This document shows, piece by piece, positions 1 to 8,890 of a stretch of 64,000 nucleotides of DNA (its first letter is position 1; each line of letters begins with the position of its first letter). The position numbers and the translations under genes were made by a program. Origin of the DNA: an uncultured Chitinophagaceae bacterium (GTDB lineage: Bacteria; Bacteroidota; Bacteroidia; Chitinophagales; Chitinophagaceae). The notes beneath the pieces were generated by a model that saw only the letters and a list, made by a program, of their open reading frames with translations, was not told the origin of the DNA and searched no databases. The stretch covers positions 32,970 to 96,969 of the forward strand of contig CALMED010000047.1 in NCBI GenBank assembly GCA_937862815.1. The letters are read 5' to 3'.

Positions 1-1562
1 ATGAGCCGCACGCCGTTGGCCATGTTTTCGGTCCAGTAAGCCGGTACTTTCACCACGGGGTTGGGTCCGTTGCCGGGCATCTTGCTGCGGTCGAATTTGT
101 CTTTTGCCTTCACGTATTTCAGTCCGGCATACCCGTAGTCGGGCGCTTTGTAGTTGGCGGTGGAGATGGTGTGGTTGTCATCGGCCACGATCTGCTGCTC
201 CTGTCCCTTGGGCACCACGGAGAGCGTGACCCCGTGCGCATTTTTAACGTACGTATAATACACCCGCATCACATCTTCCTTGGTCACCCGGTCGTACATC
301 GTAATGATATCCCTGATCTTGTTGGGGTTGCCGGTAAAGGTCTGGAAGGCGGCGAGCTGCGACACTTTGCCACTCACGCTCTGCAGCCCGCTGATGAGCT
401 GCGCTTCGATGCCGCCTTTGAAGCGGGTGATGTCCTCCTCGGTTACACCCCGCACTTCAAAGCTGTCGAGCGCCCGTTTGAACGCGGCATACGAACTGGC
501 AGGCGACTTACCCGGCATGGGCACCACGGTAAACCAGAACTCACCAGCCAGTTCGCTCAGCTGACTGCTGGCTCCTGCCTGCAGGGCCAGCTGGGGTTTC
601 ACCAGCTGCTGGTAGAGGATGGAGTTGTTGCCCTGTCCCAGTACCTGTGCCAGGCAGGCCAGTGCCGCCATGTCTTTGTGGTAGTTGGGCACGGTGGCAT
701 AGGCCTTCAGGAACAACGGAAAGCGGGCATAGTTATCCACGTAGTGCACAAAGCGGGAGCGGTCAACATGGGGCGTCATGGCCGGCATGTTCTTCACTTC
801 GGGGCCACGGGGGATGGAACCGAAATACTTCTGTACCAGCTGCAGTACTTCTTTGGTATTGAAATCACCACCTATGGTAAGGGTGGCATTGTTGGGACCA
901 TACCAGCGGAGGAAGAAATTCTTGAGGTCGTTTACATCCACCCGGTCGAGGTCTTCCACATACCCGATGGTAAGCCAGCTGTAGGGATGCCCGTAGGGAT
1001 ATAGGTTTTTGGCCAGGTATTCCTGGGCGAGTCCGTAGGGACGGTTGTCGTAATTCTGTCCACGCTCATTCTTCACCGTAGCCCGCTGCACTTCAAACTT
1101 CTGTTGGGTCACGGCGTCGAGCAGGAAGCCCATGCGGTCGGCCTCCAGCCAGAGCATTTTCTCCAGCTGGTTGGCGGGCACCGTCTGGAAGTAATTGGTG
1201 CGGTCGCGGTTGGTGGTGCCGTTGAGGGTACCGCCTGCTTCGGTTACAATTTTAAAGTGCTGTTCGTCGGCCACATTGTCGCTGCCCTGGAACATCATGT
1301 GTTCAAAGAAGTGGGCAAAGCCGCTCTTCCCGATCTCTTCACGGGCGCTGCCCACGTGGTAGGTAACGTCTACATGCACCAGCGGATCGCTTTTGTCTTC
1401 GTGCAGGATGACCGTAAGGCCGTTGGGCAGGACATACTTTTCATAGGGAATCACGAGTTCGCTGCCCTTGCGGGTAACGCGCTCCACCAGGCGTGCCTGG
1501 GCGCCGGCCAGTTGCGTACCGGCAAACAGCAGGAACAATAGCCAGAGTGTTTTACATTTCAT
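1..1562 (-). CDS. M16 family zinc metalloprotease, N-terminal part (runs off the window)
   Basis: About 520 residues are present, reading leftward from ATG at 1562; the C-terminal part lies outside the window. The protein opens with a signal peptide (residues 1-21, ending AGA before QA). It then has the inverted zinc motif HxxEH (FAHFFEH, H84/E87/H88), which defines M16 (insulinase/pitrilysin) peptidases. The region around residues 44-70 (LPNGLTVILHED) is the usual N-terminal M16 strand. A second M16 domain begins within the visible part, judging by the length and the family pattern of about 900 residues in exported Bacteroidota members. It probably degrades peptides in the periplasm. A candidate -7 element TACTTTTG sits 35 nt upstream, after the terminator of the preceding lipoprotein gene, so it is likely its own transcription unit. 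The family call is secure; substrate is unknown. Confidence 0.93.
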   Translation of the reverse strand, partial: MKCKTLWLLFLLFAGTQLAGAQARLVERVTRKGSELVIPYEKYVLPNGLTVILHEDKSDPLVHVDVTYHVGSAREEIGKSGFAHFFEHMMFQGSDNVADEQHFKIVTEAGGTLNGTTNRDRTNYFQTVPANQLEKMLWLEADRMGFLLDAVTQQKFEVQRATVKNERGQNYDNRPYGLAQEYLAKNLYPYGHPYSWLTIGYVEDLDRVDVNDLKNFFLRWYGPNNATLTIGGDFNTKEVLQLVQKYFGSIPRGPEVKNMPAMTPHVDRSRFVHYVDNYARFPLFLKAYATVPNYHKDMAALACLAQVLGQGNNSILYQQLVKPQLALQAGASSQLSELAGEFWFTVVPMPGKSPASSYAAFKRALDSFEVRGVTEEDITRFKGGIEAQLISGLQSVSGKVSQLAAFQTFTGNPNKIRDIITMYDRVTKEDVMRVYYTYVKNAHGVTLSVVPKGQEQQIVADDNHTISTANYKAPDYGYAGLKYVKAKDKFDRSKMPGNGPNPVVKVPAYWTENMANGVRL

Positions 1563-1597
1563 ACTTGATGCAATTTTTTTCGATGAATGAAGAAATG

Positions 1598-1605
1598 CAA
1601 AAGTA
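1598..1605 (-). promoter_or_regulatory. Candidate -7 element for the M16 protease gene
   Basis: On the minus strand this reads TACTTTTG, an exact match to the Bacteroidota -7 consensus TAnnTTTG. It lies 35 nt before the ATG and downstream of the preceding terminator. No convincing -33 TTG lies at the usual 19-21 nt spacing, so support is only from the -7 box and position. Confidence 0.4.
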
Positions 1606-1660
1606 ACCCCATCGGGCATGCCGGCTGGATTAAATTTCAAAAAAGAAAGGGGCTAAGCCG

Positions 1661-1699
1661 TAAAAAAAAGCAGCCACCCGTACACCAACAGGTGGCTGC
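1661..1699 (-). terminator. Intrinsic terminator after the DUF4397 lipoprotein gene
   Basis: A perfect 9-bp stem (GGTGGCTGC paired with GCAGCCACC, arms 1670-1678 and 1691-1699) with a 12-nt loop is followed, reading leftward, by eight U residues. It sits 40 nt after the stop codon at 1739 and before the M16 gene, as expected for a rho-independent terminator. Confidence 0.88.
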
Positions 1700-1738
1700 A
1701 ACCAAAACCACAATCCAACTATAAAAAGATGACAACTA

Positions 1739-2437
1739 TTAATTGTGCAGAATGATGCTGGCGCCGAGGGGGGTAGTTGTATTTCCTACGATGCCGCGGG
1801 CAAATACCGTATAAATTTTACCAGCCTGCAGGTTGATGCCGTTCAGAGTCAGCACCGATGTGGTGGTACCGGCAACGCGAACGTCGAAATTGTACGTTCC
1901 GGCGTCAACGGGGGCGAAAGCCTGGTTGGCAGCAGCGGTGGTTTGTGTTTCAAACGCACGGTTGCTGAATACGGGCGTAAACGTGCTGCCGCTCAGTACA
2001 CCTACGGTTACCGAAGGAGCGCCGGGGCTCAGGTGGAAGAAGCGGATATGAGCCTTGCCGCTGGCAGGAGCCGCCAGGTTATCTTCTACCAGGATGGCGC
2101 CGATGGAAGCCAACAGGTTGAAAGCGAAGACCGAGTAATTTTTGTCTTTGGTGAAGGGAATGTCGGCATTGATCACGGTTGTGGTGGTGCCGGCAGCATT
2201 CACTTTGATGTTGCGGGTACCAGCTGCTACGGTGAGGTAACCGGTGCTGTTGGGGAAGGTCAACGCGGCGCTGTTGACTTTGTTGTTATCAACCAGCAGA
2301 TCAACACCGGGTGCGTTGGGCGAAGCGTGTGTAACCAGTACACGGGCTTCTTCTTTTTTTTCTTTTTTGCAGGCGGCAAAGGTGAAAGCAACCAGGGCCA
2401 TCAGGGCTACAGGTGCAAGCGTGCGTAATTTTTTCAT
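1739..2437 (-). CDS. DUF4397 domain lipoprotein
   Basis: A 232-residue exported lipoprotein. The N-terminus is a signal peptide with lipobox (AFTFAAC, lipidated Cys23) followed by a run of Lys and Glu, a pattern seen in Bacteroidota lipoproteins. The rest matches the DUF4397 family: two beta-sandwich-like halves, one with VLVTHASPNAPGVDLLVDN (about 33-51) and one with RFFHLSPGAPSVTVGV (about 132-147), each starting with the family's hASP/hLSPgAP motif. Function is not established; the fold suggests a cell-surface or periplasmic binding role. It is transcribed alone, ending in a strong intrinsic terminator. The start is fixed by the signal peptide. Confidence 0.88.
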   Translation of the reverse strand: MKKLRTLAPVALMALVAFTFAACKKEKKEEARVLVTHASPNAPGVDLLVDNNKVNSAALTFPNSTGYLTVAAGTRNIKVNAAGTTTTVINADIPFTKDKNYSVFAFNLLASIGAILVEDNLAAPASGKAHIRFFHLSPGAPSVTVGVLSGSTFTPVFSNRAFETQTTAAANQAFAPVDAGTYNFDVRVAGTTTSVLTLNGINLQAGKIYTVFARGIVGNTTTPLGASIILHN

Positions 2438-2570
2438 TTTTTGTTTTGTTTAGGACAGATTAACATAGTCCTGCACAAAACAGTTCAAAAAAAAATACTC
2501 AGTTAACGGGTAAATAACAATTGTTGATACTTATAACAAAAAGAGTTGTTTAAGTCTAAACAAAACAACA

Positions 2571-2864
2571 TCAGGCCCTTGCCGGAACGGGTTGGGCGGA
2601 TGCCGCACCCCGCCAGATCCACATCAGTGTGAAGCTGGGGATGAAGTCGAAACCGGGCAGCAACTCCTCTACAAAATGAAAGAGGGTGCCGAAGGCGGCT
2701 TTGCGTCCGCCGAAGGTGCGGTAAAAAATAAGTGCTGAAAGGGGCGCCCACAGCAGGTCGCCGAATTCACCCAATACAGGGAGGGTGTAACTGGCATAGC
2801 CAATGAGGTCCATCAACAGGCAGAACAACAACGTGGGGCGGCGGAGCGGTTGCATGGGCGGCAT
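2571..2864 (-). CDS. Small conserved integral membrane protein
   Basis: A 97-residue protein with hydrophobic segments at about 11-32 and 37-50, a GGRK turn near 52-55, and a last hydrophobic stretch near 72-84 (FIPSFTLMWIW). The composition and the paired helices fit an inner-membrane protein. I recognise the general pattern from Bacteroidota small membrane proteins of unknown function but cannot assign a named family. ATG at 2864 gives MPPMQPL; a second in-frame ATG four codons in is also possible. An overlapping reading frame lower down (ending 2503) lacks this pattern and is not favoured. Confidence 0.68.
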   Translation of the reverse strand: MPPMQPLRRPTLLFCLLMDLIGYASYTLPVLGEFGDLLWAPLSALIFYRTFGGRKAAFGTLFHFVEELLPGFDFIPSFTLMWIWRGAASAQPVPARA

Positions 2865-2934
2865 TGTTTACGGGTTGATGGCAAAGGTCGGGGTTTGGTT
2901 GCAAGGGGGGTGTTAAAGCGGAGGGGAGAACGAT

Positions 2935-3020
2935 TGGGGATTTGAGATTTCGGATTTCGGATTTCGGATTTCGGATTTCGGATTTTTGGATTTCGGATTT
3001 TTGGATTTCGGATTTTTGGA
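2935..3020. repeat. GATTTCG microsatellite-like intergenic repeat
   Basis: Within the 574-bp gene-free stretch 2865-3438. Five tandem GATTTCG units are followed by two and a half copies of a 15-mer built from GATTTTTG and GATTTCG. The same family closes the window at 63937-64000, including a similar upstream flank (TTGGGGATTT). It can be read as repeated ISDFGFR codons, but there is no gene context. No promoter or coding signal is evident in the repeat itself. Confidence 0.85.
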
Positions 3021-3107
3021 CGCGTTCAGCCGGGAGGCGTTGCACAACCGGAAAAACGTTCCTCCCCCCGGCGGGGGATGCAAGAACAGAAATAAAGATG
3101 AAGCCAG

Positions 3108-3335
3108 AACTCCGTGGCAAAGATCCTTCGCTGCGCTCAGGATGACGTTCGGGTTGGAGCGGTTTTGATGCCTGCGTTCACAGGGAAATTTGCAGGGGAG
3201 AAAGTTTAAAAAATAAAGCCGTCATGCTGAGCGTAAGCGCTTGCCCGCCTGAGCCACCGCACGGGCGGGAAGCACCCCATCAGGTGCGCAGGTAATCCTT
3301 ACCCTACACGGTTCGTTGGAAGCTTTTAGCCGCAG
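3108..3335. repeat. Inverted-repeat rich intergenic element
   Basis: A GATCCTTCGCTGCGCTCAGG motif (3121-3140) and a related motif in the opposite orientation (GTCATGCTGAGCGTAAGCG, 3222-3240) bracket about 80 bp. A further GC-rich hairpin follows (GCTTGCCCGCC with GGGCGGGAAGC, about 3239-3273). This resembles the dispersed GTCATxCTGAGCG elements found between genes in many Bacteroidota genomes. No open reading frame here has protein-like features. Confidence 0.6.
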
Positions 3336-3438
3336 ACGCAACGTCCCGGCCCCCGCACGGCCAGGGGGAGACGTTGCTGAGACGAGAGAAGATCCCCCCA
3401 CCAATGACTATCTTTAATCACCGTCAACCTGGCAACAC

Positions 3439-4365
3439 ATGAAAAAAACGCTGTCCGTCCTTTTCATCCTCGCCGCCCTGCTGGCCCTGCTCTTCCTCCT
3501 CCTGCGTACGCCCGACCTGCCGCTGGACGAACTGAAGCAGCGCTACACCAACGCCTCCTCGCAGTTCATGCCCATTGCGGGCATGGAGGTCCACTACCGC
3601 GACGAAGGCCCGCGGACGGATTCCCTGCCTATCCTGCTGCTGCACGGCACCGCCAGCAGCCTGCATACCTGGGACAGCCTCGTAGCCCTGCTGCCGCAGA
3701 AACGCTGCATCCGGCTCGATTTGCCGGGCTACGGCTTAACGGGTCCCCACCCGCAGGGTGATTACCGCTCGTCCACTTATAGCTTGGTGTTCGATACCCT
3801 GCTGCAGCGGTTGGGTGTTGAGCAATGCATCGTGGCCGGTAACTCGCTGGGGGGCTTTCTTACCTGGACCTACGCGCTGGACCGTCCGCAGGTGAAAGGC
3901 ATTGTATTGGTGGATCCCGGCGGATTTACCAATGCCGCCGCTCCCTCCAACATCGGCTTCGTGCTGGCCAAAACACCCGGGGTGAACCGGCTGGTGAAAT
4001 ACATCACCCCCCGGTCGCTCTTCCGCAAAAGCCTGGAGCAGTCGTACGGCAACCCCCAACGGGTTACCGACGAACTGGTGCAACGCCACTACGAACTCAC
4101 CCTGCGCCCCGGCAACCGGCAGGCCATCCTCGACCGCTTCAGCAAAGGCTTTGAAGTGGCCGATACCAACCGTCTGCGGGAGCTGAGCATCCCGGCGCTG
4201 GTACTCTGGGGCGACCGCGACCGCATCATCCCGCCTTCCCACGCCCGCCTCTTTACCGGCTACCTGCCACAGGCCACCCTCGTGGTGTACCCCGGGCTGG
4301 GACATGTACCCATGGAAGAAAAACCGGAACGGGTGGCGGCGGAGATGAACAAGTGGATGAAATAA
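3439..4365 (+). CDS. Membrane-anchored alpha/beta hydrolase
   Basis: A 308-residue serine hydrolase. Residues 1-23 form an uncleaved-looking hydrophobic anchor (LFILAALLALLFLLL). The alpha/beta-hydrolase core follows: oxyanion motif LLLHGTASS (about 67-74), nucleophile elbow GNSLGG with Ser136, acid-loop WGDRDRIIPP near residue 258, and catalytic His in GLGHVPMEEKPE near residue 288. This is the lipase/epoxide-hydrolase-like subgroup with broad ester substrates; no specific substrate is indicated. A TATCTTTA element at 3409-3416 may be the -7 box. It stands alone between an intergenic repeat and a short GGTTCAA repeat. Confidence 0.92.
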   Translation: MKKTLSVLFILAALLALLFLLLRTPDLPLDELKQRYTNASSQFMPIAGMEVHYRDEGPRTDSLPILLLHGTASSLHTWDSLVALLPQKRCIRLDLPGYGLTGPHPQGDYRSSTYSLVFDTLLQRLGVEQCIVAGNSLGGFLTWTYALDRPQVKGIVLVDPGGFTNAAAPSNIGFVLAKTPGVNRLVKYITPRSLFRKSLEQSYGNPQRVTDELVQRHYELTLRPGNRQAILDRFSKGFEVADTNRLRELSIPALVLWGDRDRIIPPSHARLFTGYLPQATLVVYPGLGHVPMEEKPERVAAEMNKWMK

Positions 4366-4366
4366 G

Positions 4367-4412
4367 CTTCAAGGGGTTCAAAAAATTTCAGCGGTTCAAG
4401 AGGTTCAAGAAT
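4367..4412. repeat. GGTTCAA-type intergenic repeat
   Basis: Four imperfect copies of a GGTTCAAG-like unit follow immediately after the hydrolase stop codon. The unit is short and slippage-prone. The rest of the gap to 4626 shows no gene; a TATTTTTA box near 4605 may serve the next gene. Confidence 0.6.
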
Positions 4413-4626
4413 GTTGATGGGTTTCCGCGCCATGTGCCATCATCCGCGTCATCTTCGGGAAACTCCGTCCACTGCAGGAAAACGGTGATTCACCGGGAGG
4501 GAACGGTACAAGCCATGAAAGTGGAAATAAAAAGAACTCCTAAAAACACCGTTCTGCCGCCGATTTGCGGGAATAATCGTAGCATACAAGAGCGCAAGAC
4601 GTTATTTTTACGCCAAACAAACACCC

Positions 4627-7600
4627 ATGCGCTTCCGAAAATGGATCATCGGACTGCTGGTGCTGCTCCTGGCACCCCTGCTCCTGGCAACGGGGGTGTT
4701 TGTGTACGTGTACTACAACCAGCAGGTGATCACCGGTCGCCTGGTGAAGGCCCTCAACGAAGAATTTGAAGGCACGTTTAAGCTGGAAAAATCCCGCGTA
4801 ACGCTGTTCAAAGGTTTTCCCTATGTGTCGGTCGACCTCAAAGGCCTCGCCTTCTACGAAAAGAGCGACACGCCCCGGCCGCCCCTCTACCGCTTCGACG
4901 ATGTGTACGCCGGCTTCAACATCAAAGACCTGCTGGCCCGCCGTTATGTGATCAAACGCCTGCAGTTCAACGGCGGCTACGTACGCCTGCACCGGCTCGA
5001 AGACGGCTCGCTCACCCTGTTGAACGCCAAACGGTCGCGGGACACCACCGCTGCCACCGACAGCACAACACAAATGCACCTGGAACTACGCCGCATCGTG
5101 GTGCGCAACACACGCATCGACTACGACGAAGCCGACTCGGTACGTGAACTGCACGCTGATATCCGGAAAGCCAAAATAGGGTTGCGGTACAAAGAAGGAC
5201 AGGTGCAGCTGCAGGTGCAATCCCAACTGGAACTCGACGTCTGGGAAAACGGGAAAAAGACCTTTTTTTACGATAAACGGGTGGAAACCGATCTGAAGCT
5301 CAACTTCGACAATACCACCCGGTTGTTCACCCTTCAGCCCAGCCGCCTGCAACTCAACGAAGCCCGCTTTGAAGCAGCCGGAACCGTGCTGGCCGACAGT
5401 GTGTCCCTGCTCGACCTCCGCCTGCAGGGCAACAAACCCGATTTCAACCTGCTCACTGCCTTCGCCCCGCCCGATATCGCCGCGGCTCTCAACCGTTACA
5501 AAAACGAAGGACAGGTGTACTTCCGGGCCACCATCCGCGGCAAGGCCGGTGGCGGTCACACCCCCGCCATCGAAGCCGAATTCGGCTGCGAAAACGCCTA
5601 CTTCCTCAACCCCGGCATGCAGAAAAAACTCGACCAGCTGCAGTTTGCCGGGAGCTTCACCAATGGCCCGGGCCGCTCGCTCGAAACATCGGAACTGCGC
5701 CTCACCCGGTTTTTCGCCCGCCCGGCCGAAGGGCTCTTTGAAGGGCAGCTCTTTATCCGAAACTTCACCGATCCTTACATCAAACTCGATGTGCATGCCG
5801 ATCTCGACCTCGACTTCATCGGCAAGTTTTTCCAGCTGGAAGCGCTCAACCGCATATCGGGGCGCGTATTGCTCGACATGAACTTCGACGAGCTGGTGGA
5901 CCTCAACTTCCCCACGGCCAACCTGGCCCGGCTCAAAAAAGGGATTGACTCAGAACTCACCATCGAAAACCTCTCATTCGACCTCCCCGGCTACCCGCTG
6001 CCCGTGCAGGGGATGAATGCCCACGCGGTGATGCGCAACGGGCAGGTGCAGCTCGACTCCCTGCAGTTCCGCATCGGCAAAAGCGACCTTTTTGTGAGCG
6101 GAACGCTGAACGACCTGCCGGCCCTCTTCCACCGCTTCGACAAGCCCATCCGTTCGGAACTGGAACTGCGCAGCCGGTTGCTCGACATCCGCGAACTGCT
6201 GTCGCACGACACCGCCCTCGGCAATGCGTACCAGGAAGAGATCCGCGACTTCCGCACCCGGCTGTCATTTGACACCCGCGCCCGGGAGCTCTTCGGCTTC
6301 CGCTACCTGCCCCGCGGCACCTTTACCGTTACCGGGCTGTTTGCCCAGCTGCAGCACTATCCCCACCGCCTGCACGACGTGGACCTCACCGTGGAAGTGG
6401 GCGAAACTGACCTGCAGTTTCTGAACTGCAACGCCGAACTGGACAGTTCCGATGTACACTTCAGCGGCGCCGTGATCAACTACCCCAAGTGGTTCCAGCC
6501 GCAACCCTACGGGCAAAGCCGTTACGAGTTCCGGCTTACCGCCGGTGTACTGAAACTGCACGACCTGCTCAGCTACAAAGGCGAGAACTACCTGCCACCC
6601 GAATACCGGCATGAAGTCTTCCGCAACATCACCCTCGCGGGACGAGCCGGCGTGTACTACAACAAAGGCGTGCAGCGGGTGGAGCTGCAGCTAGACGAAC
6701 TGTCGGCCAACATGAAAGTCCACCCCCTGCGGCTGGAACAGTTCCGGGGCAAGGCGGTGTACCGCGACGGGCAGCTGACCATTGAGGATTTCAGCGGACG
6801 CATGGGGGCCAGCGATTTCCGCATCCGGATGCATTACCACCTCAACGACAGCACAGCCACCAACTCCTTCGCCTTGCAGTCGGACCGCCTCGACCTCGAC
6901 GCCCTGCTGCAGGGTCAGGGTACCGGCAGCGACAGCGGTCACGCGGAGGCGTTCAACATCTTCGCCCTGCCCTTCCCCAACCTTGATTTCTCGGCCACGG
7001 TGCAGCAGCTGCAGTACCACAAATACTGGCTCAGCCGTTTTCACACCCGGCTGCGGCTGCAACGCAACCACCTCCTGTACGTAGATACACTGGATGTGCA
7101 CGTGGCGCAGGGCGACCTGCAGCTGAAAGGCTATTTTAACGGCACCGATCCGCGCCGCATCTATTTTAACAGTACCCTGCAGGCGCACAATGTGGAGCTG
7201 GACAAGCTGCTGTTCAAACTCGACAACTTCGGGCAGGATGTATTGCTGAGCGATAACCTGAAAGGCCGGGTGAGCGGCCAGATCCGCAGCAACCTGCTGG
7301 TGCACCCCGATCTTACGCCCATCCTCGAAAAAAGCGAGGCGCACCTCGATCTTACCATTACAGATGGCGTACTCCTGCGCTTTGCGCCCCTGCAGGCCAT
7401 GAGCCGTTTCTTCAAGGATAAAAACCTGGCCATGGTGCGCTTTGATACCCTGCGCAATGTGTTTGACCTGAAAAACAGCGTGCTGGAAATACCACGGATG
7501 CAGATCAACAGTTCCATTGGCTTCCTGGAGCTGGAGGGCCGGCAGGGGCTGGATTTACAGATGGATTACCTGATGCGGCTGCCGCTGCGCCTCGTGACAC

Positions 7601-7779
7601 AGGTGGGCTGGCAGGCGCTGTTTGGCGGGCGCAGGCAAGAGGAAGTGGATCCGGAGCAGGAAGATGCCATCCAGGTGCGGGACCCGGCCCGCAACACCCG
7701 CTTCCTGCAGGTGCGGGTAACGGGTACGCCCGAAAAATACGACGTGCAGCTGGGGCGGGGCAGGCGGGCACGCCCCTGA
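4627..7779 (+). CDS. AsmA-family protein, very large
   Basis: A 1050-residue protein with one N-terminal membrane helix (about 8-30, IIGLLVLLLAPLLLATGVFVYVYY) and a long beta-rich periplasmic remainder. Residues 31-130 carry the AsmA N-terminal pattern: hydrophobic strand, LVKALNEEF, then FPYVSVDLKGLAF. The C-terminal 150 residues carry the AsmA_2-like pattern of repeated beta strands (GRVSGQI, LDLTITDGVL, ENSVLEI-like and SIGFLELEG). AsmA relatives are bridge-like proteins that link inner and outer membranes in lipid transport and envelope assembly; that role is inferred from family. It likely terminates at, or runs through, the palindromic repeat 10 nt downstream. Confidence 0.9.
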   Translation: MRFRKWIIGLLVLLLAPLLLATGVFVYVYYNQQVITGRLVKALNEEFEGTFKLEKSRVTLFKGFPYVSVDLKGLAFYEKSDTPRPPLYRFDDVYAGFNIKDLLARRYVIKRLQFNGGYVRLHRLEDGSLTLLNAKRSRDTTAATDSTTQMHLELRRIVVRNTRIDYDEADSVRELHADIRKAKIGLRYKEGQVQLQVQSQLELDVWENGKKTFFYDKRVETDLKLNFDNTTRLFTLQPSRLQLNEARFEAAGTVLADSVSLLDLRLQGNKPDFNLLTAFAPPDIAAALNRYKNEGQVYFRATIRGKAGGGHTPAIEAEFGCENAYFLNPGMQKKLDQLQFAGSFTNGPGRSLETSELRLTRFFARPAEGLFEGQLFIRNFTDPYIKLDVHADLDLDFIGKFFQLEALNRISGRVLLDMNFDELVDLNFPTANLARLKKGIDSELTIENLSFDLPGYPLPVQGMNAHAVMRNGQVQLDSLQFRIGKSDLFVSGTLNDLPALFHRFDKPIRSELELRSRLLDIRELLSHDTALGNAYQEEIRDFRTRLSFDTRARELFGFRYLPRGTFTVTGLFAQLQHYPHRLHDVDLTVEVGETDLQFLNCNAELDSSDVHFSGAVINYPKWFQPQPYGQSRYEFRLTAGVLKLHDLLSYKGENYLPPEYRHEVFRNITLAGRAGVYYNKGVQRVELQLDELSANMKVHPLRLEQFRGKAVYRDGQLTIEDFSGRMGASDFRIRMHYHLNDSTATNSFALQSDRLDLDALLQGQGTGSDSGHAEAFNIFALPFPNLDFSATVQQLQYHKYWLSRFHTRLRLQRNHLLYVDTLDVHVAQGDLQLKGYFNGTDPRRIYFNSTLQAHNVELDKLLFKLDNFGQDVLLSDNLKGRVSGQIRSNLLVHPDLTPILEKSEAHLDLTITDGVLLRFAPLQAMSRFFKDKNLAMVRFDTLRNVFDLKNSVLEIPRMQINSSIGFLELEGRQGLDLQMDYLMRLPLRLVTQVGWQALFGGRRQEEVDPEQEDAIQVRDPARNTRFLQVRVTGTPEKYDVQLGRGRRARP

Positions 7780-7788
7780 ATGACCGGG

Positions 7789-7840
7789 AGACCTGTACCG
7801 TTTGCTGTGCGGTGGGCTGCCCGGCAAACCTTACAGGTCT
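7789..7840. repeat. Palindromic repeat element, copy A
   Basis: AGACCTGTA pairs perfectly with TACAGGTCT at the ends, and the stem continues after two mismatches through GTTTGC/GCAAAC. The loop region holds GGTGGGCTGCCCGG. Related elements occur at 10120-10166 and 10981-11021. Position right after the AsmA stop codon would also let it act as a transcript end hairpin. Confidence 0.75.
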
Positions 7841-7864
7841 AAGGCCATTGAAAAAACTTCGCTT

Positions 7865-8803
7865 ATGCAATACCGTTGTATGATCGCCGCATTTCTCCTG
7901 TGTCTGCAATTGCAGACGCGGGCCGCCAACGACACCGTTCCCCTGCGGTTTTCTCCCCTGGGGCGGGCCTTTGTGGGTACCGACAGCGCCAGCGGCATTT
8001 TTTTCCGCAGCACCGTGGAAGAGATGCAACTGGAAAGGGAGAGGCTGAAGTTGGGCAACCAGCTCATCACCCTTTTTACCAGCCTTAACACGGGGCAGGA
8101 ACTGAAAGGTGTCCGGCGTCACAAGGGGGTGTTTACGAAAGAGGGTAACACCTTGTCGTATGTACATCTCTTCATTCCCCTGCAAACCAATATTACCTAC
8201 ACCCGCGAAAAAACGGGGAACCGCGAGTACACCGTTGGCTCTAACGAAAGCACCTCGGTGTACTGGGACCTGGGCCAGGGCTACCTGGTGGCGGGAGCGG
8301 ATACCGTGGCCTCGTTCCGGCTGCACGTTCTTAACCTCAAACGCGACAGTCTGCCGGCCGGCATACGGGAGGTGTTTGCCAACCGCAAATCCACCGCTTC
8401 GTGGCGGGGGTTCAACACCCTTTTTGAGGCGGCCTGGGCCATTACCGGCACCTGGGAGGGCAAACCCTTTGCTGCTTGTCTCGACGACGAAACCAATACC
8501 CTCCGCTGGTGGGAGGAAGACAACCTGGTGGCACAGTTTGGCTTCCCGTCAAAAGTATTGCGGCGCAAAGAACCCATCGTAGGGGCCGTGAAGCCGGCCG
8601 AATGGAGCGCCTATCCCATCCGCGATTTTGAAGCTGACCAGCGGTTCTACAATGCCATGCCCAAAAAGTTTCCCCGCTCTGCAGTGCAGGAAACCTGGCT
8701 CGTCTTTCCCGGTGCGGCGGGGGAAACCCCATCGCTGCAGGGCTGGCTGCAACGGGTGAGCTTTGCCTGGTGGCTGACCTATGTGGTGTTGCGGGAAGTA
8801 TAG
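7865..8803 (+). CDS. Exported protein of unknown function
   Basis: A 312-residue protein starting at ATG 7865, chosen because it places a clean signal peptide (MIAAFLLCLQLQTRA, cut before ANDT) at the N-terminus; upstream in-frame codons fall inside the palindromic repeat. The mature part is Trp-, Arg- and Phe-rich with no motif I recognise. The last 90 residues (FPSKVLRRKE, IRDFEADQRFYNAMPKKFPRS, AVQETWLVFPG, WLTYVVLREV) recur as a separate fragment 2.5 kb downstream at 11041-11339. It lies between an AsmA-like gene and a lipase gene in the same direction, so an envelope role is plausible but unproven. Confidence 0.75.
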   Translation: MQYRCMIAAFLLCLQLQTRAANDTVPLRFSPLGRAFVGTDSASGIFFRSTVEEMQLERERLKLGNQLITLFTSLNTGQELKGVRRHKGVFTKEGNTLSYVHLFIPLQTNITYTREKTGNREYTVGSNESTSVYWDLGQGYLVAGADTVASFRLHVLNLKRDSLPAGIREVFANRKSTASWRGFNTLFEAAWAITGTWEGKPFAACLDDETNTLRWWEEDNLVAQFGFPSKVLRRKEPIVGAVKPAEWSAYPIRDFEADQRFYNAMPKKFPRSAVQETWLVFPGAAGETPSLQGWLQRVSFAWWLTYVVLREV

Positions 8804-8890
8804 TTCCGGTATCTTACGGCAACGATCAAGTTCTGCTATGGCTTTAGCCCGCCGGGTTGCTCAACATTGTCACCATTAAATCCCCTTCGA

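Noticed and set aside
171..1541. Plus-strand open frames at the left edge
   Set aside because: They are antisense to the M16 protease, which has a signal peptide and zinc motif.
2942..3145. Open frame made of ISDFGF repeats
   Set aside because: It arises from the GATTTCG repeat being open in frame; no start context or conserved domain.
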